Shown here: piece after piece, positions 9,423 through 17,858 of the stretch
Layout: every line of letters starts with the position of its first letter
Numbering within the stretch: position 1 is the first letter of the stretch
Position numbers and translations under genes: made by a program
The notes under the pieces: model-generated
What the model was told of the DNA's origin: nothing
The model's database searches: none
What the model saw: only the letters and a program-made list of their open reading frames with translations
NCBI RefSeq assembly: GCF_002018365.1
Contig: NZ_MVKX01000010.1
Location: forward strand, 1-64,000
DNA from: Acinetobacter amyesii
Lineage (GTDB): Bacteria; Pseudomonadota; Gammaproteobacteria; Pseudomonadales; Moraxellaceae
Direction: 5' to 3'
DNA: 64,000 nucleotides

Positions 9423-9759
9423 GAATAGACTCTCTAAATCTTGCTTGTCAAATGAATATGTTTTCTTAGTCGTTATTATGGTGCTAGAAATTCGAAGTAC
9501 AAGGGTTTTGCACAAAAATCCCCTTAAATATTCTGCGCTCGGGTTCTAGCCCCGGAGACTTAAGGCAAGCTAATGTAACAAATTTTCTGCAGACAACATA
9601 GTGACTCTGTCGTGAGATATTTCGCTTTTATCCACCAATAAAACTGTTTTATATAAAAAATATTCATAAAGAAATGAGAAAACACTATTTTTAATCATAA
9701 AAAAATTCCTTCATATTTATTTTCAAGTTAAACAAATTCAATAAATACGGGGATATTCC
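9423..9759. other. Divergent intergenic region between secA and the peroxiredoxin gene
   Basis: A 337-bp region with promoters expected for both genes. Near 9538-9560 the minus-strand secA leader can fold a short hairpin (CTCCGGG-GCTAGAA-CCCGAG). Positions about 9640-9755 are very A/T-rich. I see no SecM-like arrest peptide and no convincing coding sequence. Confidence 0.45.
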
Positions 9760-10395
9760 ATGACGATTCGTTTAGGTGACACTGCACCAAACTTTACTCA
9801 AGACTCAAGCGAAGGCAGCATTCATTTTTATGACTTTTTAGGTGACAGTTGGGGCATTTTATTTTCGCATCCTGCCGATTACACCCCAGTCTGCACCACA
9901 GAACTTGGATTTACCGCAAAACTAAAAGATGAATTTAGCAAACGTGGTGTTAAGGCCATTGCCCTGTCTGTTGATGATGTTGAATCGCATCATGGCTGGA
10001 TTAATGACATTAACAATACTCAAAATACCACGGTGAACTTCCCGATCATTGCAGACAAAGACCATAAAGTGTCTACCCTTTATGATTTCATTCACCCTAA
10101 TGCTAGCGAAACATTAACTGTTCGCTCTTTGGTGATCATCGATCCAAATAAAAAAGTCCGTTTAATCATTACTTATCCTGCATCGACGGGCCGTAATTTC
10201 CATGAAATTTTACGTGTCATTGACTCTTTACAACTGACAGACAACCATAAAGTTGCAACACCGGCCAACTGGCAACAAGGTGAAGATGTGGTGATTGTGC
10301 CATCATTAAAAGATGAAGCGGAAATCAAACAACGCTTTCCTCAAGGTTATAACGCAGTTACGCCTTACCTTCGTTTAACGCCTCAACCTAAGTGA
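9760..10395 (+). CDS. 1-Cys peroxiredoxin (Prx6 family)
   Basis: A 211-residue cytosolic thiol peroxidase. The active-site block HPADYTPVCTTELG places the peroxidatic cysteine at residue 45, and it is the only cysteine in the protein, so there is no resolving cysteine. The long C-terminal part (QGEDVVIVPSLKDEAEIKQRFPQG, residues about 170-195) is the Prx6-type dimerisation extension. It reduces H2O2 and organic peroxides with an external thiol. A GGGGATA ribosome site precedes the ATG. Monocistronic, possibly with a long 3' region ending at the terminator at 10581. Confidence 0.93.
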   Translation: MTIRLGDTAPNFTQDSSEGSIHFYDFLGDSWGILFSHPADYTPVCTTELGFTAKLKDEFSKRGVKAIALSVDDVESHHGWINDINNTQNTTVNFPIIADKDHKVSTLYDFIHPNASETLTVRSLVIIDPNKKVRLIITYPASTGRNFHEILRVIDSLQLTDNHKVATPANWQQGEDVVIVPSLKDEAEIKQRFPQGYNAVTPYLRLTPQPK

Positions 10396-10606
10396 GAATA
10401 AAACGGAGCATTACGCTGTCCGAGCGTAAGATAAGAAGCTCGGCTGCGAGTGACCAAAGCAAAGATACAACTTTAACTATTTTTAGGCGTAGCACTAGAG
10501 CCAACGATGGATCATAACCATAGTTACTATAGTTTTCCCCTCAGAACGAATGACGAGCCCGTTCTGGCATTCTCCAACCTGCTCATCTTCGGATGAGCTT
10601 TTTTTT
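10396..10606 (+). ncRNA. Candidate small RNA or long 3' UTR ending in a strong terminator
   Basis: Between the peroxiredoxin stop and the terminator at 10581-10606 lie about 185 nt without a reading frame. They hold several self-complementary patches, for example CGGAGC/GCTCGG-type segments at 10405-10450. The stretch could be a separate small RNA, a processed 3' UTR, or a leader attenuator for the next gene. No motif of RNase P, tmRNA, SRP or 6S RNA is recognisable, and I see no good promoter, so this is only a candidate. Confidence 0.3.
10581..10606 (+). terminator. Strong Rho-independent terminator
   Basis: GCTCATC-TTCG-GATGAGC followed by TTTTTTTT: a 7-bp stem with a UUCG tetraloop. Confidence 0.92.
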
Positions 10607-10688
10607 GATTACAAATTCCTCTCAGGGATTAGATTGGTTAAACCTATCAAATCCGTTATAACTAAGAAAAACTTGAAAATAACAAACC

Positions 10689-11516
10689 GTGATTCATCAA
10701 ATTCATCATTTACATTGTGGTAGTTTTTGTCCAACGTGTGCCCCTTTATTTGGACAGAAAGGCTTTCGCGCACATTTGGTCTGTCATTGCCTGCTCGTTG
10801 AAACCGATAAAGGACTCGTCTTAGTCGATACAGGACTGGGCTTACAAGATTATTTACATCCACAAAATCGTTTAGGTCGGTTTATTTCACGCACAGCGCA
10901 GATCAAATTTAATCCGCAACTAAGTGCGATTCATCAAATTCAAAAATTAGGCTATAAGGCTCAAGATGTTCAACACATTTTGTTGTCACACTTAGATTTT
11001 GATCATGCTGGCGGGATCTCTGATTTTCCGCAGGCGACCGTGCATGTGCTAGCCAGTGAATATAACGCCCCTCAAAATCTTCACAGCCTTAAATCACGAC
11101 TGCGCTATCGACCACAGCAATTCCAACAACATCGTTATTGGAACTTTATCGAAAACATCGGGACGCAAGCATGGTTTAACTTAGAGCACACTGCCGGTCT
11201 ATCTATTTTTCAAGAGGAAATTTTAATGCTCCCGCTTTTGGGACATACCGCGGGTCATGCCGGTATTGCAATAAAAAATAACCATCGCTGGTTGTTATAT
11301 TGTGGCGATGCTTATTACTCACATCATCAATTAAATCCAAATTTTCATTCGCGGGCCTTAAATCAGCTTGAACGTTTATTTGCCACCGACAATACACAGC
11401 GACTGCACACACTTCATAAGATTCAGCAGTTAGCGCAGCAACCAGACATCGATCTCATCTGCGCACATGACCCATTCGAACTTGCTCATTATCAGAACAC
11501 AGGCTATGACCGCTAA
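10689..11516 (+). CDS. Metallo-beta-lactamase-fold hydrolase, AHL-lactonase-like
   Basis: A 275-residue protein with the metal-binding motif LSHLDFDHAGG (HxDxDH, as in N-acyl-homoserine lactonases), a later ligand His in HTAGHAGI, and the bridging Asp in YCGDAYY. The N-terminal CGSFCPTCAPLF patch contains extra cysteines. There is no signal peptide, so it is cytosolic. The start is a GTG at 10689, with no strong ribosome site; no ATG fits better. The stop overlaps the next gene, suggesting an operon. Lactonase activity is plausible but the family also includes other esterases. Confidence 0.75.
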   Translation: MIHQIHHLHCGSFCPTCAPLFGQKGFRAHLVCHCLLVETDKGLVLVDTGLGLQDYLHPQNRLGRFISRTAQIKFNPQLSAIHQIQKLGYKAQDVQHILLSHLDFDHAGGISDFPQATVHVLASEYNAPQNLHSLKSRLRYRPQQFQQHRYWNFIENIGTQAWFNLEHTAGLSIFQEEILMLPLLGHTAGHAGIAIKNNHRWLLYCGDAYYSHHQLNPNFHSRALNQLERLFATDNTQRLHTLHKIQQLAQQPDIDLICAHDPFELAHYQNTGYDR

Positions 11517-12105
11517 AATCCTGCCAATGATCTTACTCAGTGTTAGCTTCAGCTTCACGGGTTACATGACATCAAATCCATTACCGTTAAATGAACGTCC
11601 TCAGCATTGGGGGAAAGTCGTTCATCAACAACATAATTTTTATCAAATCAGCCCAATGCTATTTCGCAGTGAACAACCTGATACAGATCTCGCCCCTGTT
11701 CTACGAGAACAGCACATCGATGTGATCATAAATTTACGTTCACGGCACCATGACCCAGAACGCTTAAAAAATGCTATTGATACACAAAAGATTAAATTTG
11801 CACATATTCCGATACACACGTGGCAAATCGATCGTGAAGATTTACTGGCGGTGATGAAAGCCATAAAAGAAGCTGAACAACAGCAGCAAAAAGTGTTAAT
11901 CCATTGCTACCACGGCTCAGACCGTACAGGCGCGAGTGTGGCAATGTACCGTATTATTTTTCAGCATTGGTCCATTGAGGAAGCAAAGCGTGAAATGAAA
12001 CAAGGTGGCTATGGCTTCCACCCTATTTGGAAAAATATTGACCGATTATTCAGCCCTGAAAATGTAAAATGGATTCAGCAGCAACTACTGAATCCATCTT
12101 ATTAA
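11506..12105 (+). CDS. Exported dual-specificity/tyrosine-type protein phosphatase
   Basis: A 199-residue protein with an N-terminal hydrophobic signal (about residues 3-20) and the phosphatase P-loop HCYHGSDRTG, which supplies the CX5R catalytic cysteine and arginine. The general-acid region fits the IHTWQIDRED loop. The ATG at 11506 overlaps the stop of the hydrolase gene (ATGACCGCTAA); an earlier ATG at 11467 would place 13 charged and polar residues before the signal. Relatives act in the periplasm on polysaccharide-linked or unknown substrates. It ends 20 nt from a convergent gene without an obvious terminator. Confidence 0.8.
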   Translation: MTAKILPMILLSVSFSFTGYMTSNPLPLNERPQHWGKVVHQQHNFYQISPMLFRSEQPDTDLAPVLREQHIDVIINLRSRHHDPERLKNAIDTQKIKFAHIPIHTWQIDREDLLAVMKAIKEAEQQQQKVLIHCYHGSDRTGASVAMYRIIFQHWSIEEAKREMKQGGYGFHPIWKNIDRLFSPENVKWIQQQLLNPSY

Positions 12106-12125
12106 AGGTCATTCCTCAAATAAAC

Positions 12126-13103
12126 TTAGCGTTTATCGAGTGGTACCCAATCAATCACCCACGCAGATTTCATATTCAAACTTGCATCTGAATTGATCTT
12201 TTTACGTGTTGCGTCCGCAGCATCACGGTCCTTAGAAGGGCCGACCATAATACGAATGCCTTTAGATGTTGGACTCTTCGTCACTTTATAGCCTTTTGCA
12301 CGTAATTTTGCAGCGACGGCATCTGCATTGGCTTCATTGGCAGCTAGAGCAACTTGTACCATCCATTGCTTATCGCCATTTTCCAACAGATCACGTGCTT
12401 TTTCAGCTTCAGCTTTTTTCTTGGCTTCGGCTTTACGCTTTTCTTCTGCCTTGTGTTTTTCTTCGGCTTTACGCTTTTCTTCAGCTTGTTGCTTCGCTTC
12501 GGCTGCTTTCTTATCTGCAGCTTTTTTCTCAGCTTCAGCATGTGCTTTACGTTCAGCTTCTTTTTGAGCATCCGCTTTACGTTTTGCTTCAGCTTTTTGT
12601 TTATCTGCTGCGATACGTGCCTGATCAGCCTTTTGCTGCGCCGACTGAGTCTCTAACTTTTTTTGAGCCGCCAACTTATCCTCAGCTAAACGCTTTTGCT
12701 TGGCTTTTTCATCTTCAACCAATTCGGGAGGAATATTATCCGAACTTTGTTGAGCTGAACGATGTGCGTTTAAAGCCGCATATTCTTCTGCTGCTTTGCG
12801 TGCTGCATCAGCTTCCGCTTGTTGTTGCATCGCTAAAAACTCTGCTGCACGTGCTTCTTGCTCCGCAACCGATTTTTCACGGGTACGTCGTTGTTCTTCG
12901 AGCAAGCGCTTTTCAGTTTCAACATCAACAGTCAATGATGACATTTTACCCGCCCCCTGACCTTGTTGCTCAACTTGAGCCATTTCAGGGGTTTGGCTTT
13001 GATTTTGATGTATTTCTTCTTTGCCTTTAAGTAAAAGTGCGGCCAGCAGTACACCACCACCTAATAAAACAACACCACCCATCCAGCGTTGTTTGTTATT
13101 CAT
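12126..13103 (-). CDS. SPOR-domain cell-envelope protein (DedD/FtsN-like)
   Basis: A 325-residue single-pass inner-membrane protein: short cytoplasmic start, one transmembrane helix (about residues 8-26), a long Ala/Lys/Glu-rich coiled coil (about 65-240) with repeated KAEEKRKAEAK-type units, and a C-terminal SPOR domain (about 245-325, starting near DKQWMVQVALA) that binds denuded septal peptidoglycan. The start at 13103 follows GGAAG by 7 nt and overlaps the folC stop as ATGA, so translation is coupled. Gene order folC-dedD is common in gammaproteobacteria. It is more likely DedD than FtsN by context. Confidence 0.85.
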   Translation of the reverse strand: MNNKQRWMGGVVLLGGGVLLAALLLKGKEEIHQNQSQTPEMAQVEQQGQGAGKMSSLTVDVETEKRLLEEQRRTREKSVAEQEARAAEFLAMQQQAEADAARKAAEEYAALNAHRSAQQSSDNIPPELVEDEKAKQKRLAEDKLAAQKKLETQSAQQKADQARIAADKQKAEAKRKADAQKEAERKAHAEAEKKAADKKAAEAKQQAEEKRKAEEKHKAEEKRKAEAKKKAEAEKARDLLENGDKQWMVQVALAANEANADAVAAKLRAKGYKVTKSPTSKGIRIMVGPSKDRDAADATRKKINSDASLNMKSAWVIDWVPLDKR

Positions 13104-14383
13104 TGACATTCTTCCAGATACTCCCATACCGCTTCTAAGGTATGAAATGAACCACATACCAGAATCAGCTGATTATTCTTTGTTTCTTCCAGCGCGGACT
13201 TAAAAGCTAATTGCACATTGTCATAATGTTCTACGACTTGATGCTGCAGTGCGTTATCCAATTGTGTGATAGATGCCGCACGTGGCACATTTAATTGTGC
13301 AATTTTCCACATTCTTACCGTATCTTTCAATAAGTTAACGACAGAATTTATGTCTTTATCAGTCAGCATGGAGAAAACGCTGATCACTTCTGTGTATTGT
13401 TTATTGTACTGGAGGAAATTTCGCAATTGCTTTAACAAAAATTCAACACCATGCGGGTTATGTCCCGCATCGAAAATCACCGTTTTTCCTGCAATTTCTC
13501 TAACTTCAAAACGGCCTTGTAACTTGGCATTGATAATCCCTTCAGCGATCGATTGCTGTGAAACCACCAAACCACTGGCCAATATTGCGGCTACAGCCGT
13601 AGAGATATTTTCGAGCGCCAAAGAACCCACAGGCAGTTTTAAAGTTGTACCTGATGAAGCAAACATCCAAGATTGTCCGTCATCACTGTACTGATAAAAA
13701 TAATCACGATTGAGTACATGTAAAGCGGCTTTGCAATCTTCTGCTTTTTGACGAATGGCTTCAGGCAGTACTTGCTGTCCACCAAAAATTACGGGAATAT
13801 TCGGACGAATAATCCCTGCTTTCTCAAAAGCAATTTTTTCAATGGTGTCGCCTAACCAATCGGTATGGTCTAAACCAATATTGGTAATCACTGCAACATC
13901 TGGATCGACGACATTGACCACATCAAGTCGACCACCAAGGCCTACTTCAAGTACCCATACATCGCAATGTTGCTGTTTAAAAATAACAAAAGCGGCCAAA
14001 GTGGTCGCTTCAAAAAAAGATAAACTTAATTCACATTCACGACGCGCCTGATCAACGGCTACAAAAGCATCAATCAGGGTTTGGTCGGCCACTTCAACAC
14101 CTTGAAGCTTTACACGTTCATTGAATCGATAGATATGCGGTGATTGGTATAGCCCCACGTTATAACCTTGGCCATTTAAAATCGCAGCCAAAGTGGTCGT
14201 GGTTGAACCTTTACCGTTTGTTCCCGCGACCGTCAGCACTTTCGCATCAGGTTGGGTTACACCGAGTCGCTCTGCAACAGGAATCACCCGTTCCAGACCT
14301 AAATCAATACCCGTAACATGAACATGGCTCCAATAATCGAGCCATGTACTTAAAGAATCAGATGCAAGTGGTGCTGTGTTCAA
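13100..14383 (-). CDS. folC: Folylpolyglutamate / dihydrofolate synthase
   Basis: A 427-residue cytosolic ligase that joins glutamate to dihydropteroate and extends folate polyglutamate tails, using ATP. The nucleotide-binding loop is VAGTNGKGST near residue 55. Further Mur-ligase family blocks are GLGGRLDVVNVV, VITNIGLDHTDWLG and FDAGHNPHG. It overlaps accD upstream and the SPOR gene downstream by 4 nt each, so the chain trpA-accD-folC-SPOR is one tightly coupled operon. Confidence 0.97.
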   Translation of the reverse strand: MNTAPLASDSLSTWLDYWSHVHVTGIDLGLERVIPVAERLGVTQPDAKVLTVAGTNGKGSTTTTLAAILNGQGYNVGLYQSPHIYRFNERVKLQGVEVADQTLIDAFVAVDQARRECELSLSFFEATTLAAFVIFKQQHCDVWVLEVGLGGRLDVVNVVDPDVAVITNIGLDHTDWLGDTIEKIAFEKAGIIRPNIPVIFGGQQVLPEAIRQKAEDCKAALHVLNRDYFYQYSDDGQSWMFASSGTTLKLPVGSLALENISTAVAAILASGLVVSQQSIAEGIINAKLQGRFEVREIAGKTVIFDAGHNPHGVEFLLKQLRNFLQYNKQYTEVISVFSMLTDKDINSVVNLLKDTVRMWKIAQLNVPRAASITQLDNALQHQVVEHYDNVQLAFKSALEETKNNQLILVCGSFHTLEAVWEYLEECQ

Positions 14384-15276
14384 GTCAAATTCATCAATTT
14401 CGCTACAATACGATAAACTGTATCACGTAATGCATGACGGTGGACAATTTGATCGACTACACCATGATCAAGCAAATATTCCGCACGTTGGAACGGTTCT
14501 TCCAATTTTTCACGTACAGTTTGCTCAATCACACGCTTACCAGCAAAACCAATCATGGCTTTTGGTTCAGCCAGATGAACATCACCGAGCATTGCCAATG
14601 ATGCAGTTACACCACCATAGACTGGATGTGTCAACACCACTAGATAAGGCAAGCCTGCATCTTTCATTTTTTGGATGGCAGCAGAAGTACGCGCCATTTG
14701 CATTAATGACAACATGCCTTCTTGCATACGTGCACCACCAGAGGCAGCGAAGCAAATAAGTGGTTGTTTGGATTTAATCGCTAGTTCAGCCGCTTGAACA
14801 AAACGGTCACCGACCACTGTGCCCATTGAGCCGCCCATGAAATCAAATTCGAAAGCAGTCGCAATCATTGGAATGCCTTTCAGCGTTCCTTGCATTACCA
14901 CTAAAGCTTCTGTTTCACCGGTTTTTTTCTGCGCTTCAGACATACGGTCTGGATACGCTTTGCTATCTACAAATTTAAGTGGATCTTTGGCTTTAAATTC
15001 TTGACCCAATTCTTTTTGTACTTGGTCAAAGAACCAGTTCAAACGATCACGCGCTTTCATTCGCAAGTGTTCATCACACTGTGGACAAACGTAGGCATTA
15101 AATGACATCGCAGTACGAGTCACAAGTGCATGACACTCAGGACATTCAATCGTCGGCTCAGTAAATGTCGCCTTTAATGCTTGCTGTTCATCAGGTACAT
15201 GAATACCTGGTACCGCACGCTCTGTCCATGGCGTAGATGCGCTCAGAATTTTGCCTGTTTTTGCGTCTTGACTCAT
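14380..15276 (-). CDS. accD: Acetyl-CoA carboxylase carboxyltransferase subunit beta
   Basis: A 298-residue subunit that with AccA moves carboxyl from biotin to acetyl-CoA, the first step of fatty-acid synthesis. A four-cysteine zinc ribbon is formed by Cys 45, 48, 64 and 67. The crotonase-like core has FDFMGGSMG and FAASGGARMQEG, the acyl-CoA oxyanion loop. Start and stop overlap the neighbours trpA and folC by ATGA. Confidence 0.98.
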   Translation of the reverse strand: MSQDAKTGKILSASTPWTERAVPGIHVPDEQQALKATFTEPTIECPECHALVTRTAMSFNAYVCPQCDEHLRMKARDRLNWFFDQVQKELGQEFKAKDPLKFVDSKAYPDRMSEAQKKTGETEALVVMQGTLKGIPMIATAFEFDFMGGSMGTVVGDRFVQAAELAIKSKQPLICFAASGGARMQEGMLSLMQMARTSAAIQKMKDAGLPYLVVLTHPVYGGVTASLAMLGDVHLAEPKAMIGFAGKRVIEQTVREKLEEPFQRAEYLLDHGVVDQIVHRHALRDTVYRIVAKLMNLT

Positions 15277-16076
15277 ACTAACTCATCGAGCGCAGCTCGA
15301 AGCTCCTTCACTTTATTCACTGTTTCGATTACAGCTTGTTCTGGCGCTAAGTTTGCAAATTGTTTAACAAAAGCACTACCTACAATTACCGCATCCGCAG
15401 CAACACCCATGGCTTTCGCCGATGCTGCATCACTGATACCAAAGCCAACGCCAACAGGTACCTGAGTATACGATTTGATTTTTTGAATACGTGCCGCAGC
15501 TTCAGCAACGTCTAAAGTCGCTGCACCTGTCACACCTTTCAAAGAAACATAGTAGATAAATCCACTGGCTTGTTTCACCACATGCTGAATACGTTCATCA
15601 GTGGATGTTGGCGCAAGCAAGAAGATTTGATCCATGTCGTATTTTTTCAATACTGCATCTAGATCTTTTGCTTCCTCTGGTGGAAGGTCCACCAAGAGCA
15701 CGCCATCTACACCGCATTCATGTGCATAGGCAACAAACTTTTCATAGCCGATTACTTCAACAGGGTTTAAATAGCCCATCAGTACCACAGGTGTTTCTGT
15801 ATCGTTTTTACGGAACTCTTTCACCATGTTCAAGGCATCTAGAGTATTGGTTCCTGCAGCAAGCGCACGCTCAGCGGCAAGTGCAATAACAGGACCATCC
15901 GCCATTGGGTCTGAAAATGGAAGACCTAATTCGATCACATCTACACCTGCCTCAACCATTTGATGTAACAAAGGTACCGTTACTTGTGGATGAGGGTCAC
16001 CAGCCATAACATAAGAAACCAAGGCCTTACGCTGTTGAGATTTAAGCGTTCCAAATCGAGTGGCTAAACGTGACAT
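15273..16076 (-). CDS. trpA: Tryptophan synthase alpha subunit
   Basis: A 267-residue TIM-barrel subunit that cleaves indole-glycerol phosphate to indole. The catalytic Glu lies in VDVIELGLPFSDPMADGP, with the catalytic Asp in GVDGVLLVDLPPEE. The phosphate-binding GVGFGISDA and VIVGSAFV blocks are present. It heads the trpA-accD-folC-SPOR operon, whereas its partner trpB lies 6.5 kb away at 22.6 kb. Confidence 0.98.
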   Translation of the reverse strand: MSRLATRFGTLKSQQRKALVSYVMAGDPHPQVTVPLLHQMVEAGVDVIELGLPFSDPMADGPVIALAAERALAAGTNTLDALNMVKEFRKNDTETPVVLMGYLNPVEVIGYEKFVAYAHECGVDGVLLVDLPPEEAKDLDAVLKKYDMDQIFLLAPTSTDERIQHVVKQASGFIYYVSLKGVTGAATLDVAEAAARIQKIKSYTQVPVGVGFGISDAASAKAMGVAADAVIVGSAFVKQFANLAPEQAVIETVNKVKELRAALDELV

Positions 16077-16439
16077 AGGGTTATACTTTCCTTGAATGAA
16101 TCAAAACTATGATGTGGGTTTTGTCGAAATACAAGACATCGCATTGTAACGCTATTTTTTACCCATTGAACAGGGCATACAATCCTCAGTCGGCATTTCT
16201 CATGCAAACATAATTTTCCAGAACAACCCGAAAGCATCATTTACCGATATTTCAGTTTTTTTCACAATGATCAAAGATGCCTAATTTTAGGATCTGGCAA
16301 AATTATAAGGTTTTAGATTAACTTAATTTTATCATCAAAAAAATGTTAAAAATAACAGGCTTAGCATTTACATTTTAATTTTCCTTAAATTGCAAAACCT
16401 GCTTTATACTAGCCGCATACTTTTATTTTTTTATCTCCT
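16077..16439. other. Divergent intergenic region between trpA and the antiporter gene
   Basis: A 363-bp A/T-rich region that must hold both promoters. A -10-like TATACT at 16405-16410 lies about 30 nt before the antiporter start, without a good -35. I see no tryptophan leader peptide on the minus strand and no terminator-type hairpin. Confidence 0.45.
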
Positions 16440-17774
16440 ATGTCCTCCGATTCACAAGTGAAAGTGCCTGCTCGGGCATTTGCACTGCTCCCGCTTATTG
16501 TTTTTCTGACCATTTTTTTGGGCAGTGGTATTTACCATTCCATCATTGGAACTGAGTTTGCGTTCTATCAAGTGAAAGCCCCAGTCGCTGCTCTTCCTGC
16601 GATTGTATTGGCAATTTTGCTCTATCGCGGCAAGATAAATGACGCGATTGATACCTTTATGAAAGGTGCCAGCCACCCGAATTTGATCTTAATGTTCATG
16701 GTCTTTATGCTCGCTGGTGCTTTTGCCAGTGTCAGCAGTGCCATCGGTAGTGTTGATGCAACAGTGCAGTTGGGACTATCAGTGATTGCGCCTGAGTTCG
16801 TGCTGCCTATGCTGTTTATTATTGCGGCCTTCATTGCCACAGCGATGGGAACCTCCATGGGCACTATTGCAGCCTGTGCACCAATTGCCTTTGGTTTTAC
16901 TCAAGTCACCGAAATTGAAGTGGTGTATGCCATTGGTGCTGTGGTCGGTGGTGCCATGTTTGGTGATAATCTGTCGATGATTTCAGATACCACCATTGCT
17001 GCAACGAACAGTCAAGAAGTTCAGCTTCGCGATAAATTTAAGGTCAATGTTTGGATTGCTGTTCCTGCATCGATCGTTAGCATTTGTATTTATTTATTTA
17101 TGAGTCAAGGCTCACAAGCGATTGAACACAAAGCCTATAATGCTTGGCTGATCTTGCCTTATTTAGCCGTATTTATTTTGGCCTTTTCACGTTTACACGT
17201 GCTTGCTGTGCTGACTATTGGTGTCTTACTGTCTGGCTTGATTGGGTTGGTGATTCAACCTGAATTTAACTTCTTAAGCTTAAATAATTCTATTTATGAC
17301 GGCTTTACCGGCATGTTTGAAGTTGCCCTGCTTTCTATTTTCTTGGGTGGTATTTCTGCCATTATGCAAAAAGAAGGCGGTTTAGAATGGCTGATTCAAC
17401 GTATTTACAGCATGACACGCTGTTTTAAAGTCGGCGCTGAACGCGCGGGTGAAATTGGTATCAGTTTCTTGGTGATTTTCTCCAACCTATTTGTGGCAAA
17501 CAATACTGTCGCAATTATTTTATCTGGTGAAATGGCACGTGAAGTCGCGAAAGAATATGGTGTAGACCCTAAACGTGCTGCTGCACTTTTGGACATTTTC
17601 TCTTGTGTAGTCCAAGGTCTCATTCCTTATGGCGCTCAGCTGTTACTGGCTTGTTCGATCGCCAAACTTTCGCCTGTGGAACTGATTGGTAGTGTGTATT
17701 ACTGTTGGGTCTTGGCGATCTTTGCCATCCTTGCCATTTTACTGCGTTATCCAAAATTAAAAGCTGCGGCATAA
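16440..17774 (+). CDS. NhaC-family Na+/H+ antiporter
   Basis: A 444-residue polytopic inner-membrane protein with about eleven hydrophobic segments. The conserved signature GTSMGTIAACAPIAFGFT and the following VGGAMFGDNLSMISDTTIAATN are those of the NhaC/Na_H_antiporter family, the second holding acidic and polar residues of the ion path. The later SNLFVANNTVAIILSG block is also typical. It probably exchanges sodium (or an organic cation/anion) for protons; substrate cannot be fixed from sequence. It stands alone with its own terminator and no strong ribosome-binding site. Confidence 0.88.
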   Translation: MSSDSQVKVPARAFALLPLIVFLTIFLGSGIYHSIIGTEFAFYQVKAPVAALPAIVLAILLYRGKINDAIDTFMKGASHPNLILMFMVFMLAGAFASVSSAIGSVDATVQLGLSVIAPEFVLPMLFIIAAFIATAMGTSMGTIAACAPIAFGFTQVTEIEVVYAIGAVVGGAMFGDNLSMISDTTIAATNSQEVQLRDKFKVNVWIAVPASIVSICIYLFMSQGSQAIEHKAYNAWLILPYLAVFILAFSRLHVLAVLTIGVLLSGLIGLVIQPEFNFLSLNNSIYDGFTGMFEVALLSIFLGGISAIMQKEGGLEWLIQRIYSMTRCFKVGAERAGEIGISFLVIFSNLFVANNTVAIILSGEMAREVAKEYGVDPKRAAALLDIFSCVVQGLIPYGAQLLLACSIAKLSPVELIGSVYYCWVLAIFAILAILLRYPKLKAAA

Positions 17775-17788
17775 GCTTGGCTTAAAAG

Positions 17789-17816
17789 AAAAGCGGTCGT
17801 TTGACCGCTTTTTTTA
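17789..17816 (+). terminator. Terminator between convergent genes
   Basis: AAGCGGTC-GTTT-GACCGCTT followed by TTTTT; the minus strand also has a T-run, so it may work both ways. Confidence 0.88.
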
Positions 17817-17858
17817 ATGCTGTATGAATGGCTTTTTTTGACGAGATGTCTGCAAATT

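Noticed and set aside
9423..9515. SecM-like arrest peptide or extended SecA N-terminus
   Set aside because: The in-frame extension has no arrest motif and no secretion signal, and the normal SecA start has a ribosome site.
10396..10606. 6S RNA, SRP RNA or RNase P RNA
   Set aside because: None of the conserved cores of these RNAs is present; only a generic terminator-ended transcript can be argued.
12266..13030. Long plus-strand open frame opposite the SPOR gene
   Set aside because: It is the antisense shadow of the Ala/Lys/Glu repeats, which yields Leu/Phe-rich nonsense, and has no ribosome site or domain.
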